Assembly: GCA_021324455.1 (NCBI GenBank)
Contig: JAJPJA010000031.1
Location: 1-64,000, forward strand
Source of the DNA: Pseudomonadota bacterium
GTDB taxonomy: Bacteria > Desulfobacterota > Binatia > Binatales > Binataceae
DNA length: 64,000 bases
Reading direction: 5' to 3'
Both the position numbers and the translations under genes were made by a program. This document shows, piece by piece, positions 43,699 through 52,642 of this stretch (within the stretch, counting starts at the first letter, position 1; every line of letters begins with the position of its first letter). The notes under the pieces are model-generated. The model was not told where the DNA came from. It did no database searches and worked only from the letters and a program-made list of their open reading frames with translations.

Positions 43699-46600
43699 AT
43701 GGTTGACCGAAGCGAACGACAAATACTTTTGAGACAGATTCTGGCCCAGCGGGTGATGGTGCTGGACGGCGCCATGGGGACCTCGATTCAGGACCTGGGA
43801 CTGAGCGCCGAGGATTTCGGCGGGCCCGAGCTTGAGGGATGCAACGAGAACCTGGTCCGCACCCGCCCCGACGTCATTCGCAATCTGCATCTGGGCTTTC
43901 TCGCCGCCGGCGCCGATATTATCGAGACCGACAGCTTCGGATCGACCTCCGTGGTGCTGGCTGAGTACGGTTTGCAGGCCGACGCGCGCGAACTGAACCG
44001 TATCGCGGCGGCAATCGCGCGCCAGGCCGCCGACAGCGTCGCGACGCCGGAGCGGCCGCGCTTTGTGGCCGGCTCCATGGGTCCGACGACCAAAACCATC
44101 TCGGTCACCGGCGGCGTTAGTTTCGACCAACTGGCCGACGCCTACCAGGAACAGGCCGAGGGGCTGATCGAGGGCGGCGCCGACCTGCTGCTGCTGGAGA
44201 CCGTTCAGGACACGCTCAATGCCAAGGCCGGGCTTATCGGGATCGAGCGCGCAACGTTAAAGCTCGGATGCGCGGTGGGGGTGGCCGTGCAGGGCACCAT
44301 CGAGACCATGGGCACGCTGCTCGCCGGCCAGGATATCGAGGCGTTTTACGTGTCGCTGGCGCATCGCGACCTGCTCTGGATGGGTCTTAACTGCGCCACC
44401 GGTCCCGACTTCATGACCGACCATCTGCGCACGCTGGCCGAAATCAGCCGCTTCCCGGTGGCCTGCGTGCCCAATGCGGGGCTGCCCGACGAGGAAGGGC
44501 ATTACCATGAAACTCCGGAAATTCTGGCGGCCAAGATGCGGCGCTTTCTGGAGCAGGGATGGGTCAACGTGGTCGGCGGATGCTGCGGGACGACGCCCGG
44601 CCATATCCGCCTGCTGGCCGAGATGGCGGCGGCGCACAGACCGCGAGTCGCGGCGGCGCCGCTGCGCTCCGTGGTGTCGGGAATCGAAACGCTGGTGATC
44701 GACGACGCCACCCGCCCCGCAATCGTGGGCGAGCGCACCAACGTGCTGGGCAGCCGCAAGTTCAAGCGGCTGGTAGCCGAGGGCAGGTTCGAGGAAGCGT
44801 CGGAAGTGGGCCGCCAGCAGGTGCGGCGCGGCGCCCATATCCTCGACGTCTGCCTGCAGGACCCCGACCGCAACGAAGCCGAGGATCTGGCCCAGCTCCT
44901 GGACCATCTGGTGAAAAAGGTCAAAGTTCCCCTGATGATCGATTCGACCGACCATCGCGTGGTCGAGCAGGCGCTCAAGCGCACGCAGGGCAAGTCGATT
45001 ATCAATTCGATCAATCTGGAAGACGGCGAGGACTCGGAGCGGCTGCTGCGGGTGATCGAACTGTCCAAACGCTTCGGCGCCGCGCTGGTGGTCGGATGTA
45101 TCGACGAGGACAAGCAGCAGGCGCAGGCGATCACGCGCGAGCGCAAACTGCAGATAGCGCAGCGTTCCTACGAGTTGCTGGTCAAGCGGCATGGTATCGC
45201 GCCGGAGGACATCTTTTTCGACGCGCTGGTGTTTCCGGTCGGCACCGGCGACCGCAACTATATCGGTTCGGGCGTCGAGACCATCGAGGGCATCCGCGCA
45301 ATCAAAGCGGCGCTGCCGCGCTGCAAAACCATTTTGGGCATCTCCAACGTCTCCTTCGGTCTGCCCGAAGCGGGGCGCGAGGTGCTCAACTCCGTGATGC
45401 TGTACCATTGCGTGCAGGCCGGACTGGATTCGGCGATCGTCAATTCCGAGAAGCTGGAGCGTTATCCCTCGATCCCCGAACAGGAGCGCCGCCTGGCCGA
45501 GGATTTGATCTGGTGGCGCGGAGCGGATCCGATCGGCGCATTCGCCGCCTACTTCCGCGCGCGCAAGGCCAGGGCTTCGATCGAGCAGCGCGCGTCGCTG
45601 CCGCTTGATGAACGCCTCGCCCTCTACATCCTGGAGGGATCCAAGGACGGCCTGTTCGACGATCTGGCGGCGGCGCTGAAGGAACGCCGGCCGCTGGAGA
45701 TCATCAACGGCCCCCTGATGAAGGGGATGGACGAAGTCGGGCGGCTGTTCAACGCCAACCAGATGATCGTCGCCGAAGTGCTGCAGTCGGCCGAAGCGAT
45801 GAAGGCCGCGGTCTCCTACCTCGAACCGCACATGGAAAAGAGCGAGACCAGCGGCAAGGGCACCATCGTGCTGGCCACGGTCAAGGGCGACGTCCACGAT
45901 ATCGGCAAGAACCTGGTCGACATCATCCTGAGCAACAACGGCTACCGGGTGATCAACCTGGGAATCAAGGTTGCGCCCGAGGAGTTGATCAAGGCCTACC
46001 GCGAGCATCGCCCGGACGCGATTGGACTTTCGGGTCTGCTGGTCAAGTCGGCTCAGATGATGGTAATCACGGCGCAGGACCTGAGCGCGGCGGAAATCGC
46101 CTGCCCGCTGCTGGTGGGCGGCGCCGCGCTCTCGGCCCGTTTCACCCGCACCAAAATCGCGCCCCAATACGGCGGGATGGTGGCGTATGCCAATGACGCG
46201 ATGAACGGGTTGGACCTTGCCAATCAGATCGTCGATCCGCCGCGGCGCGCGGAGTTGGCCGCGCGCCTGGAGGCGGAAACCGCGCGGATGCTCAAAGCCG
46301 TGGCCGCGCAGCCTGCCGCGCCGCAATCAGCCGTCGAGGACCGGCCCGCGGTGCGCCAGGATGTGGAGATACCGCGTCCGCCCGACCTGCGGTTGCATCT
46401 GCTGAAGGACTACGACCTCGATCGGATCTTCAGTTATATCAATCCGGCGATGCTTTACTCGCGCCATCTGGGCTTGAAGAACGCCGAACAGGCACTGGCC
46501 GGCGGCGATCCCAAGGCGGTCGAATTGCGCGCGGCGGTAAGGGCGGTGGAGGAAGTGATGCTCGCCGCGTCCGATATCCGGGCCAACGGCGCGTACAAGT

Positions 46601-47223
46601 TTTTCCCCGCCAATTCCCAAGGGCATCGGCTGCTGATCTACTCCGCCGACGGCAAGCGCGTGCTGGAGAGCTTCACCTTCGGGCGCCAGAGCGATCCGCC
46701 CGGGCTATGCCTGGCCGATTACGTGGCGCCGCGATCTTCGGGGCGGGTCGATTACGTCGCCATGATGGCGACCACGGTCGGGCCCGGCGTGCGGCATCTG
46801 GCGGAGGAATGGAAAAGACGGGGCGACTATCTGCGCTCGCACGTGTTGCAGGTGCTGGCGCTGGAAGGCGCCGAAGCCTTTGCCGAACTGCTGCATCAGA
46901 AGATCCGCGAGATGTGGGGCTTCAGGGACCCCGAGGGCATCACGCGCAAGGACCTCTTCCAGGCGCATTACCGGGGCAAACGCTTCTCCTTCGGCTACCC
47001 GGCCTGCCCGCGGCTGGAGGATCAGGTGCAGCTCTTTCGCCTGCTGGATTTGGAAAACAATATCGGCATACACCTGACCGAAGGCTTCATGATGGAGCCC
47101 GAAGGCTCGGTCACCGCGATCGTGTTCCATCATCCGGAAGCCAGATACTTCGCGCTGTCGCCGGCCGATATCGAACGCCTGGAGCGCGAGCTGGCACCCG
47201 GCGCCGCCGCCGTCAACGCCTGA
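43699..47223 (+). CDS. metH: Cobalamin-dependent methionine synthase
   Basis: A 1174-residue full-length MetH that methylates homocysteine from methyltetrahydrofolate through cobalamin. Domains in order: homocysteine-binding barrel (residues 1 to about 330) with zinc Cys in GLNCATGP and VGGCCGTTPGH; pterin-binding barrel (about 340-600) with VGERTNVLGSRKFKRL; B12 cap and binding domains with GDVHDIGKNLVDIIL (His near 733) and a later GLSGLLVKSAQMM; AdoMet reactivation domain (about 880-1165) with RFSFGYPACP-like FSFGYPACPRLED. It is preceded by a SAM-riboswitch-like leader. No strong ribosome site precedes the ATG. Confidence 0.97.
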   Translation: MVDRSERQILLRQILAQRVMVLDGAMGTSIQDLGLSAEDFGGPELEGCNENLVRTRPDVIRNLHLGFLAAGADIIETDSFGSTSVVLAEYGLQADARELNRIAAAIARQAADSVATPERPRFVAGSMGPTTKTISVTGGVSFDQLADAYQEQAEGLIEGGADLLLLETVQDTLNAKAGLIGIERATLKLGCAVGVAVQGTIETMGTLLAGQDIEAFYVSLAHRDLLWMGLNCATGPDFMTDHLRTLAEISRFPVACVPNAGLPDEEGHYHETPEILAAKMRRFLEQGWVNVVGGCCGTTPGHIRLLAEMAAAHRPRVAAAPLRSVVSGIETLVIDDATRPAIVGERTNVLGSRKFKRLVAEGRFEEASEVGRQQVRRGAHILDVCLQDPDRNEAEDLAQLLDHLVKKVKVPLMIDSTDHRVVEQALKRTQGKSIINSINLEDGEDSERLLRVIELSKRFGAALVVGCIDEDKQQAQAITRERKLQIAQRSYELLVKRHGIAPEDIFFDALVFPVGTGDRNYIGSGVETIEGIRAIKAALPRCKTILGISNVSFGLPEAGREVLNSVMLYHCVQAGLDSAIVNSEKLERYPSIPEQERRLAEDLIWWRGADPIGAFAAYFRARKARASIEQRASLPLDERLALYILEGSKDGLFDDLAAALKERRPLEIINGPLMKGMDEVGRLFNANQMIVAEVLQSAEAMKAAVSYLEPHMEKSETSGKGTIVLATVKGDVHDIGKNLVDIILSNNGYRVINLGIKVAPEELIKAYREHRPDAIGLSGLLVKSAQMMVITAQDLSAAEIACPLLVGGAALSARFTRTKIAPQYGGMVAYANDAMNGLDLANQIVDPPRRAELAARLEAETARMLKAVAAQPAAPQSAVEDRPAVRQDVEIPRPPDLRLHLLKDYDLDRIFSYINPAMLYSRHLGLKNAEQALAGGDPKAVELRAAVRAVEEVMLAASDIRANGAYKFFPANSQGHRLLIYSADGKRVLESFTFGRQSDPPGLCLADYVAPRSSGRVDYVAMMATTVGPGVRHLAEEWKRRGDYLRSHVLQVLALEGAEAFAELLHQKIREMWGFRDPEGITRKDLFQAHYRGKRFSFGYPACPRLEDQVQLFRLLDLENNIGIHLTEGFMMEPEGSVTAIVFHHPEARYFALSPADIERLERELAPGAAAVNA

Positions 47224-47344
47224 GCCCGGCCTCCAACCATACGCACCGGCGCCGCTGCCTTGAGCGGTCTGATTCGGAGCGCTAACCGATCGCGGCCGCT
47301 CCATGCTAGGAATCGCCTCTGATTTTAAGCCTTGCGGCGCGGCG

Positions 47345-48592
47345 ATGCCTATTCTTGAATCGAGCCGGGTACTCGACCTCAGCAATGAACGCGGCCTGCT
47401 GTGCGGGCAGATCCTCGCCGACCTGGGCGCCGACGTAATCGCCGTCGAGCCGCCCGGCGGTTGCTCCGCGCGCCGCCTGGGTCCGTTCGCCGGCGGCGTG
47501 CGCGATCCCGAGCGCTCGCTGTTGTGGTGGGCCTACAGCCGCAACAAACGTTCGATAACTCTGGATATCGAGCACGCGCAGGGGCGCGGCCTGCTGCGCA
47601 GGATGGCTGCGGCGGCGGATTTCCTGATCGAATCATTCGAGCCCGGCTACATGACGTCACACGGAGTTGGCTACGACGAGCTGGCCGCGATCAATCCGGC
47701 GCTGGTTTACGTTTCGATCACCGGCTTCGGGCAGAGCGGCCCCAAGGCGGATTACGCCGACGCCGACCTGATCCTGCTCGCCGCCGGCGGACCCTTGATC
47801 CTGGGCGGCGACGACGACCGCCCGCCCGTGCGCCTTTCGGTGCCGCAGGCGTACCTGCACGCCGGGGCCGACGCCGCGGTCGCCGCCATGGTGGCGCATC
47901 ATGAGCGCGTGCGCCGCGGACGCGGACAGCACGCGGACATCGCGGCCTTCGCGTCGGCGGCGATCGCGACCCAGTCCGCGATTCTGGCCGCGCCGCTGGG
48001 CGCGACGCAACTGCGCCGCCTCGCCGGAGGACTCAAGCTGGGGCCGCTCAATCTGCCCGTGATATGGCCGGCGAAGGACGGCTACATCTCGATGACCTTC
48101 CTGTTCGGGTCGGCGCTGGGCGTCTTCACGCGCCGCCTGATGCATTACCTGTGCGCGCGGGGCTACTGCGACGAGGCCACCCGCGACAAGGACTGGATCG
48201 GATACGCCGATCTGCTGATGAGCGGGCGCGAGCCGCTGTCCGAGTTCGAGCGGGTCAAGGAAGTGGTGCGCGGCTTTACCCGCGCCCATACCAAGGCTGA
48301 GCTGCTCGACCTGGCGCTGCAGCACGGCTTCCTGATGACGCCGGTCAGCACGATTGGCGAGGTGGTTGCCAGCGATCAGTTAGCCTCGCGGGAGTATTGG
48401 AGGAGGATCCAGGACCCCGTTTCGGAGCGCGAGTACACGGTTCCCGGACCGTTCGTGAAGTTCAGCGCGAGTCCGATTCAGTACCGGCGCCGTCCGCCGA
48501 AAATCGGCGAGCACAACCGCGAAATATACATCGGCGAATTCGGACTGAGTAATGAAGAATTCTCCAGGCTCGCCCGCGCGGGAGTTATATGA
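47345..48592 (+). CDS. CaiB/BaiF family CoA-transferase, first of a pair
   Basis: About 415 residues starting MPILESSRVLDLSNERG; an alternative ATG at 47303 adds 14 residues. Family motifs are QILADLGADVIAVEPPGGCS, RSLLWWAYSRNKRSITLDIE and ITGFGQSGPKADY. Where active members have the nucleophilic Asp before an AG pair, this protein reads VPQAYLHAGADAA, with no Asp in that position. It may be the non-catalytic partner of the next gene, with which it overlaps by four bases (ATGA), as in heteromeric class III transferases. The substrate is unknown. Confidence 0.87.
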   Translation: MPILESSRVLDLSNERGLLCGQILADLGADVIAVEPPGGCSARRLGPFAGGVRDPERSLLWWAYSRNKRSITLDIEHAQGRGLLRRMAAAADFLIESFEPGYMTSHGVGYDELAAINPALVYVSITGFGQSGPKADYADADLILLAAGGPLILGGDDDRPPVRLSVPQAYLHAGADAAVAAMVAHHERVRRGRGQHADIAAFASAAIATQSAILAAPLGATQLRRLAGGLKLGPLNLPVIWPAKDGYISMTFLFGSALGVFTRRLMHYLCARGYCDEATRDKDWIGYADLLMSGREPLSEFERVKEVVRGFTRAHTKAELLDLALQHGFLMTPVSTIGEVVASDQLASREYWRRIQDPVSEREYTVPGPFVKFSASPIQYRRRPPKIGEHNREIYIGEFGLSNEEFSRLARAGVI

Positions 48593-49809
48593 TGAATTCC
48601 GATGGCCCTCTTGCCGACGTAAAAATTCTGGACTTCATGTGGGTCATGGCGGGTCCGGCGGGCACCCGGATGCTGGCCGATTACGGCGCGCAAATCGTGC
48701 GCGTCGAATCGCCCTCGCGCATCGATACCGCGCGCACCCTGCAGCCCTATCAGAAGGACGCCTTCAGCGCCGACGCTTCGGGCCTCTTCAACAACTGCAA
48801 CGCCGGCAAGCTCGGAATCGCGATCGACATGAGCAATGCGCGCGCGCGCGAAGTGGTGCTGGATCTCGTCCGATGGGCCGACGTGGTGACGGAGTCGTTC
48901 TCGCCCAAAGCGATGCGCAAGTGGGGGCTGGACTATGAATCGCTGCGGCGCATCAAACCCGACGCCGTCATGCTGAGCAGCTGCCTGTTCGGACAGACCG
49001 GTCCGCTGCGGCAAATCGCGGGCTTCGGCAACATGGCGGCGGCGATTGCGGGTTTCAGCAATCTGGCGGGATGGCCGGATCGGGCGGCGACGGGAGTATT
49101 CGGCGCCTACACCGATTATATCGCGCCGCGCTACACGGCGATTGCGATACTGGCCGCGCTGGAGCATCGCCGGCGCACCGGAGAGGGACAATACATCGAT
49201 CAGGCGCAGGCGGAATCGGCGCTTCATTTTCTGGCGCCGGCGTTCCTGGAATATGCGGTGAACCATCGCGAACCGCGCCGCGCCGGCAATTCCGATCGCG
49301 ACCTGGCGCCCCATGGAGTGTATCCGGCCGCGGGCGAAGATCGATGGGTCGCAATCGTATGCCGCGGCGAGTCCGAATGGCGCGCCCTGTGCGGCGCGAT
49401 GGGCAAATCGGAATTGGCCGGCGATCCGCGCTTTGCCGCCCTCGAGGCGAGGATCGCCAACAACGCGGCGCTCGACCGCATCATCGGCGAATGGACCGCG
49501 GGCCGCGCCGCCGCTGATACCGAGCAATTGCTGCAGGCGCGCGGCGTGCCCGCGTACCAGGTGCAGAACAGCTCGGAGGCGTGGCGCGACGCGCAATTCA
49601 AGCATCGCCGCCACTTCGTCGAGATCGATCATCAGACGCTCGGCCGCACTACCGTCGAAGCCCCGCGCGCGATCCTGTCGCGCACGCCGGGCGCCGTGCG
49701 GCGGGCGGCGCCCTCTTTGGGCCGCGATAATCAATATGTGCTGGAGCGGATTCTCGGCTACGACGCGGAGCGCATCAGCGAACTGGCGCTGGCGGGCGTG
49801 TTCGGTTGA
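48589..49809 (+). CDS. CaiB/BaiF family CoA-transferase, second of a pair
   Basis: A 406-residue class III CoA-transferase opening MMNSDGPLADVKILDFMWVM. It shows GPAGTRMLADYGAQIVRVES, SSCLFGQTGP and the catalytic-type Asp in GAYTDYIAPRYTAIAILAAL, plus RRTGEGQYIDQAQAES. Its start overlaps the stop of the preceding homologue, so the two are translationally coupled and probably form an alpha/beta complex. An LLM enzyme gene follows 117 bases later. Confidence 0.9.
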   Translation: MMNSDGPLADVKILDFMWVMAGPAGTRMLADYGAQIVRVESPSRIDTARTLQPYQKDAFSADASGLFNNCNAGKLGIAIDMSNARAREVVLDLVRWADVVTESFSPKAMRKWGLDYESLRRIKPDAVMLSSCLFGQTGPLRQIAGFGNMAAAIAGFSNLAGWPDRAATGVFGAYTDYIAPRYTAIAILAALEHRRRTGEGQYIDQAQAESALHFLAPAFLEYAVNHREPRRAGNSDRDLAPHGVYPAAGEDRWVAIVCRGESEWRALCGAMGKSELAGDPRFAALEARIANNAALDRIIGEWTAGRAAADTEQLLQARGVPAYQVQNSSEAWRDAQFKHRRHFVEIDHQTLGRTTVEAPRAILSRTPGAVRRAAPSLGRDNQYVLERILGYDAERISELALAGVFG

Positions 49810-49926
49810 AGGCCAAGACACCGTTCGCATTCCAGTGTTGCATCGCTTTCTTTCTCCTGCGCCGTTAAGTTATGCAGAGGACCAGGGCAGAGCAGGCCCC
49901 AAAACTCATCCCCGGGGAGCAGCAGG

Positions 49927-50847
49927 ATGGCACGCGTGGAATTTGGCCTGAGTCTCAGTTCGATGTCTACAATTCCGCCCTTCGCGCGCAGCGCCGAGGC
50001 GATGGGCTTCGATTATCTGACCTGCGGCGAGCATCTGATGTTCCACGGGCCGATCGGCAATTCGCTGGTGGCGCTGGCCGCCGCCGCGGCGGTCACCGAA
50101 AACATCAAGCTGATGAGCACCATCGTGCTGGTGCCGCTGTACGGCAGTGCCGCGATGCTGGCCAAGCAGACCGCGGTGCTCGACGTAATCTCCCGCGGGC
50201 GCTACCACTTCGGAATCGGAGTGGGCGGGGAATTTCCGCGCGAATTCGAGGCCGCGGGCGTGCCGGTCAGCGAACGCGGTCCGCGCACCAACGAAGCGCT
50301 GGAAGTAATCACGCGGCTGTGGACGGAGAAGAAGGTCAGCTTCAGCGGCAGGTTCAGCAACTTCAGGGAGGTGACGATCGATCCGCCGCCGGTGCAAAAG
50401 CCCCATCCGCCGATCTGGGTCGCCGGGCGGCAGGAATCGGCGATGAGACGGGCGGCCAAATACGCCCAGGGATGGCTGCCGTACATGTATACGCCGGAGC
50501 AACTGGCCGGCAGCATCGAGAAGATCCGCCGGTTCGGACGCGAGTACGGGCGCGATTTGAGCGGGTTCAACAACGGCCTGTTCATCTTCACTTCGGTTTA
50601 CCGCGACCGCGACCGCGCGCGCGAGATTGCCGCGCGCCAGGTGGGCCGCAACTACGCCCAGGATTTTTCGCAGAAGGCCGGCCGCTACCTGCTGTTTGGT
50701 ACTCCGCAGGATTGCGTCAACCGCCTTAATGAATACGTCGCCGCCGGCGCCCGCACGGTGGTCATCGCAAACGCCTGTCCGCGCGAGGATTTGGACGAGA
50801 ACCTCAAACTGATCGCCGAAGAAATCCTCCCCGCCTTCCGCTCCTAG
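49927..50847 (+). CDS. LLM class F420-dependent oxidoreductase
   Basis: A 306-residue luciferase-like enzyme. Motifs are EAMGFDYLTCGEHLMFHGP, NIKLMSTIVLVPLYG, VISRGRYHFGIGVGGEFPRE and KPHPPIWVAGRQESAMRRAA. GGGGAGCAGCAGG before the ATG supports the start. It follows the CoA-transferase pair on the plus strand and converges with the NTF2-like gene. Likely part of a pathway for a CoA-activated organic acid. Confidence 0.9.
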   Translation: MARVEFGLSLSSMSTIPPFARSAEAMGFDYLTCGEHLMFHGPIGNSLVALAAAAAVTENIKLMSTIVLVPLYGSAAMLAKQTAVLDVISRGRYHFGIGVGGEFPREFEAAGVPVSERGPRTNEALEVITRLWTEKKVSFSGRFSNFREVTIDPPPVQKPHPPIWVAGRQESAMRRAAKYAQGWLPYMYTPEQLAGSIEKIRRFGREYGRDLSGFNNGLFIFTSVYRDRDRAREIAARQVGRNYAQDFSQKAGRYLLFGTPQDCVNRLNEYVAAGARTVVIANACPREDLDENLKLIAEEILPAFRS

Positions 50848-50905
50848 CCCAGATGCTGCTCTATCCGCTCAAGGCAGTGCGCCTCTGGCGGGCCGGGCTT
50901 TGAGC

Positions 50906-51340
50906 TCAGAGCGCGGGCGGCGGGCGCAGGGTTTTGCGATCGAACCGGACACCGTCCCATTCGATATCGCAGATGCGGCTCGAAAAGCGCCAGCGGCCGT
51001 GCGCGAACTCCAACGTGTCGTAGTAGCGGCCCGCCGCGACCACGCTCCAAATGCCCCGATCGGACTGCATCAGCGCCATCAGGTCGGTCCACGCGCGCGC
51101 GTGATGCTGATCGTCGAAATCTATTATCGGGGTGAAGGCAATGTGCTTGACGCGGCCGCTTTCTTTCGGCTCCATCGCGCCGACGCCGGCCACGATCGCG
51201 GCGCGGCCCCGGTACGAAACGGTGGGCAGCGACCACACCGCGTCTTCGGTGAACAGCTCGCCCCATTCCTGCAGGCGCAGGTCGTCAAGCAGCTGACCGT
51301 ACAGCGCGATCACGCGCTGGATCTCGCAGACCGGATCCAT
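50906..51340 (-). CDS. NTF2-like (SnoaL/ring-hydroxylating beta-type) protein
   Basis: A 144-residue cone-shaped alpha+beta fold protein, with IQRVIALYGQLLDDLRLQEW near the start, GELFTEDAVWSLP, YRGRAAIVAGVG and SVVAAGRYYDTLEFAHGRWR. Members include SnoaL-like isomerases/hydrolases and dioxygenase small subunits. It starts four bases after an amidohydrolase stop, so it is the third gene of a minus-strand operon with two amidohydrolases. Confidence 0.82.
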   Translation of the reverse strand: MDPVCEIQRVIALYGQLLDDLRLQEWGELFTEDAVWSLPTVSYRGRAAIVAGVGAMEPKESGRVKHIAFTPIIDFDDQHHARAWTDLMALMQSDRGIWSVVAAGRYYDTLEFAHGRWRFSSRICDIEWDGVRFDRKTLRPPPAL

Positions 51341-51344
51341 TGCC

Positions 51345-52622
51345 TCATGCGGCCGCGCGGGTCAGCTTGACGCCGAACTGCGCAGCGGCGTTGGCGCCCA
51401 TCATCCGCGCGATCAGATCCTCGGGCACGCGCGCGTCGCTGAGCGCCTTGAGCGCGTCCCATCCGCTGGTGGTGTCCTGATGCGGAAACCTTGAGCCCCA
51501 GAGGATCTTGTCGGCGTAGCGCCGGGGCAGGCGCTGGATACCGCGCTCCTCGGCGTCGAACCCCAGCATCGCATGCCCCTCTTTCCACATCTCCTCGACG
51601 TCGGTCCGCACCGGGTAGACATGCATCAGCGGAATCGTCTTGGTCGACGCTTCCATCTTTTCCAGCACTTCCTCCATCCAGGTGGCCTTGCCGTGCGCCA
51701 TCACCACCTTCATCTTCGGATAGCGCTGCATCACGGAAAATCCCAGCAGCGTCGAGGCGACAAACAGGTAATTGTCCAGCCAGTATGACAGTACCGGCGC
51801 GATGGAATGGCCCAGCGAGATGCCGCTGACCTGGAAGATGGTGCTGCCGCCGCCGGCGGTGGCGCCGCCGCCCGCGCCGAAGAACATGCTCTGCGATCCG
51901 CGGGCCTTGACCTTTTCGATGAACTGCCCGTGCGAGGTCAACTCCGGGTTCCACAAGCCTGGGGTCGGATGCACCGCGGCCGCAAGGCCGAGCGTTTGCA
52001 ACTCCTCCCACAACGGATCGTAATAAGGATGGTTCAGGTAGCGATCCTCGACGAACGCGGGCCGGATGAAGACGCCGCGGAAGCATGGCAGTTTGGCCAC
52101 CCGATGCAGCTCGTCGATGGCGAATTCCATGTTCTGCAGCGGCAGGACCGCGGCGGCATACAGCCGCTGCGGCGCGGGTTTGCAGAAATCCGCGATCCAG
52201 TCGTTGTAGGCGCGCGCCAGCGCGTAGGCGACGTCGGGATCCTTGACCAGCGGGAAACCTTCGGCGAACCAGGTTGGATACAGGAACGCCTGATCAACGC
52301 CCATCGCATCCATGTCGCGCAGCCGCGCCTGGGGCTCGTATGCCGCCTCGTTGATCGGATGCCGCTTGCCGGGGTCCAGCTCGCCGATGCTGTCCCAGGT
52401 CATGCCGGGGCGCCAGATGCCCCAACTCGGGATGTTGATGTTGTCAACGTCGCGAAAGACTTCGCCGTTGACCTTGAGATAGTTGCCGTAGCGGCTTTCC
52501 TCGCGCCATAAGGCCAGCTTGCCGGGGATGCGATATTCGGGATCGAGGTATTTCTCCCACACCGCGCGCGGCTCCACGACGTGCGAATCGGCGTCGAAAA
52601 TGGTCACGCTCCTGGCCGCCAT
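51345..52622 (-). CDS. Amidohydrolase family protein (amidohydrolase-2 type)
   Basis: A 425-residue TIM-barrel hydrolase or decarboxylase. It opens with the metal-site pattern FDADSHVVEPRAVWEKY and has LRDMDAMGVDQAFLYPTWFA, then KDPDVAYALARAYNDWIADF, AAAVHPTPG, a late AHGKATW and ILWGSRFPHQD. These match the amidohydrolase-related family that includes ACMSD-type decarboxylases. GGAGGG lies before the ATG. It shares an operon with a second amidohydrolase 20 bases upstream and an NTF2-like protein downstream. Confidence 0.88.
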   Translation of the reverse strand: MAARSVTIFDADSHVVEPRAVWEKYLDPEYRIPGKLALWREESRYGNYLKVNGEVFRDVDNINIPSWGIWRPGMTWDSIGELDPGKRHPINEAAYEPQARLRDMDAMGVDQAFLYPTWFAEGFPLVKDPDVAYALARAYNDWIADFCKPAPQRLYAAAVLPLQNMEFAIDELHRVAKLPCFRGVFIRPAFVEDRYLNHPYYDPLWEELQTLGLAAAVHPTPGLWNPELTSHGQFIEKVKARGSQSMFFGAGGGATAGGGSTIFQVSGISLGHSIAPVLSYWLDNYLFVASTLLGFSVMQRYPKMKVVMAHGKATWMEEVLEKMEASTKTIPLMHVYPVRTDVEEMWKEGHAMLGFDAEERGIQRLPRRYADKILWGSRFPHQDTTSGWDALKALSDARVPEDLIARMMGANAAAQFGVKLTRAAA

Positions 52623-52642
52623 CGCCTGCCCTCCTTAAGCGA

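Noticed and set aside
44257-46326. A 689-residue open frame antisense to metH
   Set aside because: Shadow of a full-length, motif-complete metH; composition is typical of reversed high-GC codons.
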